Below, piece after piece: positions 23,164 to 27,332 of a stretch of 27,332 nt of DNA (position 1 is its first letter; the number at the start of each line of letters is the position of its first letter). Location: the NCBI GenBank assembly GCA_041178545.1, contig JBEGVB010000165.1, forward strand, positions 1-27,332, written 5' to 3'. The notes beneath the pieces are model-generated. The model was not told where the DNA came from. It was given only the letters and a program-made list of their open reading frames with translations, and made no database searches. Source of the DNA: JBEATZ01 sp041178545. GTDB taxonomy: Bacteria; Planctomycetota; UBA1135; UBA2386. Made by a program: the position numbers and the translations under genes.

Positions 23164-24999
23164 ATGGCCCACACGACCCGAATCCTGTTCCCGTTCCTCT
23201 TCCTGCCGGCCCTGCTGCCCGCGCAGGCCTCTGCCCCGGAGGTTGCGACGCCCGCCGTGGCACGCCCCGTCGACAAGGCACTCGCGAGTGCCATCGTCGA
23301 GGAGGGCATCGAGCGCAGCCAGGCGATGCGCATGCTCGAGGAGATGTGCACCACCATCGGCTGGCGCCTCACCGGCTCCCGCAACTACCAGAAGGCCACC
23401 GAGTGGGCTGCCGCCAAGTTCGAGTCCTTTGGCCTGAAGAACGTTCAGAAGGAACCCTGGGGCGAGTGGAACCTGGTCTGGGGCCGCGACACATGGGCCG
23501 GTCGCGTGACCAGCCCGGTGCAGCTGGAGATGTACGTGGCCACGGATGCATGGACTGCCGGCACCAACGGCCTGACCAAGGGCACGCTGCTCGCGGCCCC
23601 GACCGACGACGACGAGCTCGCGGCCCTCGGCGACCGGCTCAAGGGTGCTTTCGTGTTCCGCAAGCGCCTCAGCGCCGAGATGCGCAAGAAGGTCGAGGCG
23701 GCCGGGATCGCCGGTTGGGTGTACCGCGCCAACGACCCCAACGAGAAGTACCCGCTGCGCGTGCGCGTGTTCGGCAACCACCGCACGGCGATGGGCAAGA
23801 TGGAGGACGTGCCCACGGTTCCCGAGATCGCGGTGCGCGCCGACCACGCCGAGGAGCTGGAGAAGCTGCTCGGCGGCAAGGAGCCGGTGCAGGTCGAGTT
23901 CGACATCCAGAACCGGTTCGAGCAGGGTCCCATCGTGCTGGAGAACGTGATCGCCGAGATCCCCGGCACCGAGAAGCCCGACGAGGTCGTGATCGTGTGC
24001 GGCCACCTCGACAGCTGGCACCAGGCGCAGGGCACGACGGACAACGGCACCGGCACCAACACCACCATGGAGGCCGCCCGCATCCTGGCCGCGGTCGGCG
24101 CCAAGCCGAAGCGCACCATCCGGTTCTGCCTGTGGGGCGGTGAGGAACAGGGCCTGCTCGGCAGCGCCGCCTACGTGCGCAAGCACCGCACCGAGATGGA
24201 GAAGGTGTCTGCGGTGTTCAACCACGACACCGGCACCAACTGGGCGGCCGCGCTCGGCGTGACCGAGGTCATGCTGCCCTTCATGGAGGCCGTGTTCGCC
24301 CCGGTGAACGAGTTGATGAAGTCCCCGGACGAGGGGCACGAGGGACCGGTGTTCAAGCTCAACAAGGTCGAGCGCATTGCCGGTGGCGGTGGCAGCGACC
24401 ATGCATCGTTCATCGCAGCCGGCGTGCCCGGGCTCAACTGGAGCCTCAAGGGCCGCAGCGACTACTTCGGCTACACGTGGCACACCCAGTGGGACCGGAT
24501 GGACGTTGCGATCGAGGAGTACCAGCGCCACACGGCCACGGTGATCGCCCTGGCGGCGCTCGGCACCGCAAACCTCGACTCCATGCTCGACCGCAGCGCG
24601 GTGCAGCGTGGCGAGGGGCGGCAGGCCGCCAGCTACGCCGCCGCGTTGTTCGACGGCGAGATGGAGGGCTTCAAGGTCACCAAGATCACCAAGGACGGCC
24701 GCGGCGACAAGGTCGGCATCAAGGTGGGCGACGTGCTCAAGAAGGTCGCAGGCAAGGAGATCCAGGAGATGTTCGAGATCTTCCAGGTCGCCCGCGACGT
24801 CGAGGGCGACACGGTCACCTTCACGTTCCAGCGCGGTGACCAGATGGTCGACGTGAAGATGCTCAAGAGCGACATGCCCGCGCGGCGGCGCGGCGGCCAG
24901 GGTGGTCAGGGCGGCGGTGGTGAGGGTGCCGGTGGCCGTGGCGGTCAGGGTGGCGGCGGGCGAGGCGGCGAGGGTGCCGGCTCGCGCGGCGGCAACTGA
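23164..24999 (+). CDS. Secreted M28-family zinc peptidase with PDZ-like domain and Gly/Arg tail
   Basis: Protein of 611 residues. The start at 23164 gives a signal peptide (MAHTTRILFPFLFLPALLPAQ) and has AAAAGGG nine bases upstream; the earlier in-frame start does not. The M28 catalytic domain shows the two-zinc site: H281 and D283 (GHLDSW), D293 (TTDNGTG), E327/E328 (WGGEEQGLLGS), D355 (NHDTG) and H440 (YTWHTQWD), closest in layout to carboxypeptidase Q-type aminopeptidases. Between signal and catalytic domain lies a PA-like insertion (~130-260). Residues ~500-575 form a PDZ-like domain (VTKITKDGRGDKVGIKVGDVLKKVAGKEI). The last ~35 residues are RGG/GQGG repeats. It probably trims peptides outside the membrane. 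The stop lies three bases from the convergent oxidase gene. Confidence 0.9.
   Translation: MAHTTRILFPFLFLPALLPAQASAPEVATPAVARPVDKALASAIVEEGIERSQAMRMLEEMCTTIGWRLTGSRNYQKATEWAAAKFESFGLKNVQKEPWGEWNLVWGRDTWAGRVTSPVQLEMYVATDAWTAGTNGLTKGTLLAAPTDDDELAALGDRLKGAFVFRKRLSAEMRKKVEAAGIAGWVYRANDPNEKYPLRVRVFGNHRTAMGKMEDVPTVPEIAVRADHAEELEKLLGGKEPVQVEFDIQNRFEQGPIVLENVIAEIPGTEKPDEVVIVCGHLDSWHQAQGTTDNGTGTNTTMEAARILAAVGAKPKRTIRFCLWGGEEQGLLGSAAYVRKHRTEMEKVSAVFNHDTGTNWAAALGVTEVMLPFMEAVFAPVNELMKSPDEGHEGPVFKLNKVERIAGGGGSDHASFIAAGVPGLNWSLKGRSDYFGYTWHTQWDRMDVAIEEYQRHTATVIALAALGTANLDSMLDRSAVQRGEGRQAASYAAALFDGEMEGFKVTKITKDGRGDKVGIKVGDVLKKVAGKEIQEMFEIFQVARDVEGDTVTFTFQRGDQMVDVKMLKSDMPARRRGGQGGQGGGGEGAGGRGGQGGGGRGGEGAGSRGGN
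24904..24981 (+). repeat. Two imperfect 39-base tandem units in the peptidase tail
   Basis: Units 24904-24942 and 24943-24981 both begin GGTCAGGG and encode 13 residues rich in Gly, Glu, Gln and Arg (GQGGGGEGAGGRG and GQGGGGRGGEGAG). This indicates recent slippage or duplication in a disordered C-terminal tail. Confidence 0.6.
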
Positions 25000-25002
25000 G
25001 CC

Positions 25003-26079
25003 TCACGTCGCGGCGGACTGCAGCACCATGGCTGCAGCGTGCCGACCGATCTCCGGGCCGAACTTGAACGCGTGCCCGGAGCAGGCCGTCACCACCACCA
25101 GGCCTGGACCGGCCTCGCGCACCTGCAGTTCCTCGCCGGGCGCCATCGTGTAGAGGCAGGTCTCGCTGCCCACCAGTCGGGTGGGCAGGGTGAACCGTTC
25201 TCCTGCAAGCTGCTGCAGGGAGGCATGGTCGGGCCTCGCGTCACCTGCCGGATCGTCGGCTGCTCCCACGGTTCGGTGCCGTGCCAGCTTGGTGCCCGGA
25301 CGCCCGAACTCCGGCAACCCGTACTGGAAGTCGTTGGCAGTCGTGCCGATGCGTGCCCACACCGGGAACGCGCCGGGGACGAGCGCGGAGGCAGGCAGGT
25401 CGGGAGCGAAGTAGCCCACGTGCTGCCGCAGCACGGTGAGCCGCTTGCACTCCTCGGGGACCAGTGCGCCGGTTCCCGGACCGGTTGCGACGACGACGCG
25501 CCTTGTCTGCAGGACACCACGGGCGGTCGCGACGCGCCAGACCCCGCCCTCGCGGCGCAGGTCCGTGCACTTGGTGTCGACGACCCGCTCGACCCCGTGC
25601 GCGTCGCACCAGGTGCGCAGGCCCGTCATGGTGCGCTCGGCCGCGACCACGGCAGCCGTGTGGTCGAGCAGCACGGCGTCGGTGTCGTCGATGCGCAGCA
25701 GCGGGCAGAGTTCCCGTGCTCGTGCCACGGCAATGCGCTCGACGCGCGCGCCGGATCCCAGCGTGGCCGCCAGGAACGCGCCGAACGGACCTGTCTCCGG
25801 CCCGAAGAAGAGTCCAGGCGTGGGGAGCAGCAACTGCGCACCCAGCTCGGTTGTGAGCTCGCGCCAGCCGTGGCGGTGGGCCTGTTCGGCAAGTTCGATC
25901 CACCTCCGGTCGGCGTAGGACGACCGCGTGATGCGCGTGTGCCCGTGCGAGCTCCCGTGCGCGTGTGCCTCGTGGTGCTGGTCTACCACCGCGATGCCGC
26001 GCAGGCCGCTGCGTCGGAGGTGGAACGCCGTGCAGAGGCCTTGGATGCCGGCTCCGATCACGAGTGCGTCGTGCGTCAT
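25003..26079 (-). CDS. Monomeric sarcosine oxidase / N-methyltryptophan oxidase-family flavoenzyme
   Basis: Protein of 358 residues from ATG 26079. The Rossmann FAD-binding motif is at the N-terminus (ALVIGAGIQGLCTAFHLRRSG), followed by the SHGHTRITRSSYADRRWIEL segment of this family. Cys308 in GSETCLYTMAPGEE corresponds to the cysteine that carries covalent FAD in MSOX. The C-terminal CSGHAFKFGPEIGRHAA holds the catalytic Lys region. It oxidatively demethylates or deaminates an N-methyl amino acid with O2, giving H2O2; the substrate is unknown. It lies seven bases after a small membrane-protein gene on the same strand, so the three genes 27332-25003 form an operon. An H2O2-producing enzyme lies about 3.3 kb from the peroxiredoxin-like selenoprotein, possibly by chance. 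Confidence 0.88.
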   Translation of the reverse strand: MTHDALVIGAGIQGLCTAFHLRRSGLRGIAVVDQHHEAHAHGSSHGHTRITRSSYADRRWIELAEQAHRHGWRELTTELGAQLLLPTPGLFFGPETGPFGAFLAATLGSGARVERIAVARARELCPLLRIDDTDAVLLDHTAAVVAAERTMTGLRTWCDAHGVERVVDTKCTDLRREGGVWRVATARGVLQTRRVVVATGPGTGALVPEECKRLTVLRQHVGYFAPDLPASALVPGAFPVWARIGTTANDFQYGLPEFGRPGTKLARHRTVGAADDPAGDARPDHASLQQLAGERFTLPTRLVGSETCLYTMAPGEELQVREAGPGLVVVTACSGHAFKFGPEIGRHAAAMVLQSAAT

Positions 26080-26086
26080 CGGGGGG

Positions 26087-26398
26087 TCAAGGCCACGGGA
26101 GGAAGGACAGGGCTGCAGTGCACAGGTTCGCGAGCCCCCCGGCGGCGAGGGCGCGGGGCCAGGACAGTCCGGTGATGCGTGCGTAGGCGCAAGCCTCGAA
26201 CAGCAGCACCGCGAGCTCGACCTCGGTCCAGCAGCTCGGGAACGTGCCCACGGCGAGCCACGCCAGCGGGTGGGTGAACGCATTCAGCACGGCGGCATCG
26301 AGTGCGGCCCGGCGCCGAAGGGCAGCAGGTGCGATGGCGACCACGAGCGGCACCTCCACGGCGATCGTGAGGGCGAATGCCGCGGGCCAGGTGGTCAT
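26087..26398 (-). CDS. Small integral membrane protein of unknown function
   Basis: Protein of 103 residues beginning MTTWPAAFALTIAVEVPLVVAIAP, with about three hydrophobic segments (also LAWLAVGTFPSCWTEVELAVLLFEACAYARI and AAGGLANLCTAALSFLPW). Its ATG overlaps the stop of the preceding membrane-protein gene (ATGA), and the flavoenzyme starts seven bases later, so it is a genuine coupled gene. The EVELAVLLFEACAYARITGLSW pattern is seen in small membrane proteins I cannot assign. It may form a pair with the upstream polytopic protein. Confidence 0.7.
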   Translation of the reverse strand: MTTWPAAFALTIAVEVPLVVAIAPAALRRRAALDAAVLNAFTHPLAWLAVGTFPSCWTEVELAVLLFEACAYARITGLSWPRALAAGGLANLCTAALSFLPWP

Positions 26399-27332
26399 GC
26401 CGTCTCCACGGCAAGCCTGGATCCCACGGCCGCTGCGCCCGGGCACGCAAGCAAGAGTACCGGCACCTCGACCCATGCGTGCACCGAGGCAAGGATGCCG
26501 TAGCAGGCGCGGGTTGCGGCGAAGTCGACGAGGTGACCCATGACCACGACGAGTGTCGCGACCGCGGTGCCCGTGGCGAACACGGGCCATCGCGGCCACG
26601 GCAGGCGCCCGGAGCCAGCCTGCCCTGCCGGTCCGAGGTGCGGCAGCACGCCGATCGTGACGACGTAGTGCATGCACTGCAGGAACGCGGCGGCCCGGAA
26701 CAGGTTCGCGGCAGCCACGTTCCCGAGGAGCGAAGGTGGCACGAACGCGGCCGCGTTCTCGTCCACCCCGCCAACACCTTCCGGGCCGTACACGGTCCCG
26801 CCAGTGCCGAGTGCCCCCAGCGCGTCGCCGAACCAGCCCATGGCGATGGCGAAGGGCAGGAGCAGGAAGCAGGCCACGCACGAGGTCATGGCATGAGTCC
26901 GTGCCCGGCCCTGCAGCCGTTCGGCCAGCAGGCCCACGGGGGTGAGGTTGTGCAGGAATGCGAACACGACGAGGGTGTCGACCGGCCAGAGCGCCGCACC
27001 GGCGAGGGCGAGCACAAGGGTGGCACCCGCCGCCACGGTTGCGGTGCCACGGCCCAGCGCCCTCACCACCACCGCCACCAGCGCGGCACCCAGCAGGAGC
27101 TCGAGTGTCGTGCGACCGGCAAGCGAGCCAAGGCCAGCGAGTCCTGCGGCGCGCACGCATGCGATGCCGACGAGGATTGCGGCCAGCCGTTCCCACGTCG
27201 TCCTGGCAAGCCGAGGCGAGAACCGCTGGTCGACGTAGCGCAGCTCGCACGCGAGGTGGGGGAGCCCGAACACCGCAAGCGAGACTGCATAGGTCCACGC
27301 CGGCGCGAGTTGTGCTGCGGCCGCGAGTGCCA
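26395..27332 (-). CDS. Polytopic membrane protein (5' end outside window)
   Basis: The frame is open from the window edge (27332) to the stop at 26395, about 312 residues with the N-terminus missing; an internal GTG at 27273 is less likely as start, because the sequence before it (LAPAWTYAVSLA) continues the same hydrophobic segment. A recognisable block is FGLPHLACELRYVDQRFSPRL, followed by some seven to eight hydrophobic helices, including VVFAFLHNLTPVGLLAERL and FLQCMHYVVTIGVLPHL. The His residues in GLPHL, FLHN and CMHY could bind metal or cofactor. I do not recognise the family. Its stop overlaps the start of the 103-residue membrane protein. Confidence 0.75.
   Translation of the reverse strand, partial: ALAAAAQLAPAWTYAVSLAVFGLPHLACELRYVDQRFSPRLARTTWERLAAILVGIACVRAAGLAGLGSLAGRTTLELLLGAALVAVVVRALGRGTATVAAGATLVLALAGAALWPVDTLVVFAFLHNLTPVGLLAERLQGRARTHAMTSCVACFLLLPFAIAMGWFGDALGALGTGGTVYGPEGVGGVDENAAAFVPPSLLGNVAAANLFRAAAFLQCMHYVVTIGVLPHLGPAGQAGSGRLPWPRWPVFATGTAVATLVVVMGHLVDFAATRACYGILASVHAWVEVPVLLLACPGAAAVGSRLAVETA

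Noticed and set aside
24904..24981. CRISPR-like or mobile repeat
   Set aside because: The repeats are direct, adjacent, in frame and coding for a Gly-rich tail, with no spacers.
1..27332. Global reassignment of TGA to an amino acid
   Set aside because: TGA terminates most genes here at positions that agree with domain ends and overlapping starts, so it is a normal stop outside the two Sec sites.

Overview
The window is very GC-rich and almost fully packed with genes: 19 protein-coding genes, no rRNA, tRNA, CRISPR array or insertion sequence seen. The widest gene-free gap is only about 170 bases (3725-3892). Secreted proteins pairing a beta-helix with FG-GAP repeats and a characteristic C-terminal module, along with bacterial selenoproteins and a NAD-type formate dehydrogenase, suggest a Planctomycetota-like environmental bacterium. 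That placement is an inference from protein style, not a measured phylogeny.

Layout. 1-3724 (minus): two tandem paralogous secreted beta-helix proteins, the first cut by the window edge. 3893-6558 (plus): a tight operon of Nudix hydrolase, LOG-type phosphoribohydrolase, inositol-monophosphatase/CysQ-like phosphatase and a methyltransferase. 6569-9864 (plus): a fused NuoE-NuoF-like diaphorase subunit followed by a photolyase/cryptochrome-type flavoprotein. 9969-12810 (minus): a secreted SOUL-domain protein and a secreted repeat protein. 12939-17002 (plus): an MgtC/DUF4010 membrane protein and the catalytic formate dehydrogenase subunit FdhA. 16953-17762 (minus): a conserved protein of unknown function. 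17822-19024 (plus): a haem-oxygenase-like diiron domain fused to a cupin. 19031-20016 (minus): a 2Fe-2S ferredoxin overlapping a beta-carbonic anhydrase. 20146-24999 (plus): an SGNH-type secreted protein, a peroxiredoxin-like protein, an MBL-fold hydrolase and an M28 peptidase with a PDZ-like domain. 25003-27332 (minus): a sarcosine-oxidase-like flavoenzyme and two membrane proteins, the last cut by the window edge.

The main discovery is that two genes are interrupted by an in-frame TGA that reads best as selenocysteine. FdhA has TGA at 15329-15331 in the context CSRH-U-HSPT. A hairpin with a GGUCU loop follows it, at exactly the spacing I recall for the E. coli fdhF SECIS. The peroxiredoxin-like protein has TGA at 21331-21333 in the context HYG-U-LFC-RE, exactly where the family has the first Cys of its CxxC. 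A naive gene caller would split fdhA in two and truncate or lose the other gene. TGA is also the normal stop codon of nearly every other gene here, so the code is not globally reassigned.

The genes around 6.5-20 kb make a plausible formate/CO2 module: selenocysteine FdhA, its NuoEF-like NADH-forming partner, carbonic anhydrase and a ferredoxin. A second recurring signal is a -10-like hexamer only 6-8 bases upstream of several start codons, often with a TTG-type -35, and without a Shine-Dalgarno sequence. This suggests that leaderless transcription is common in this organism.
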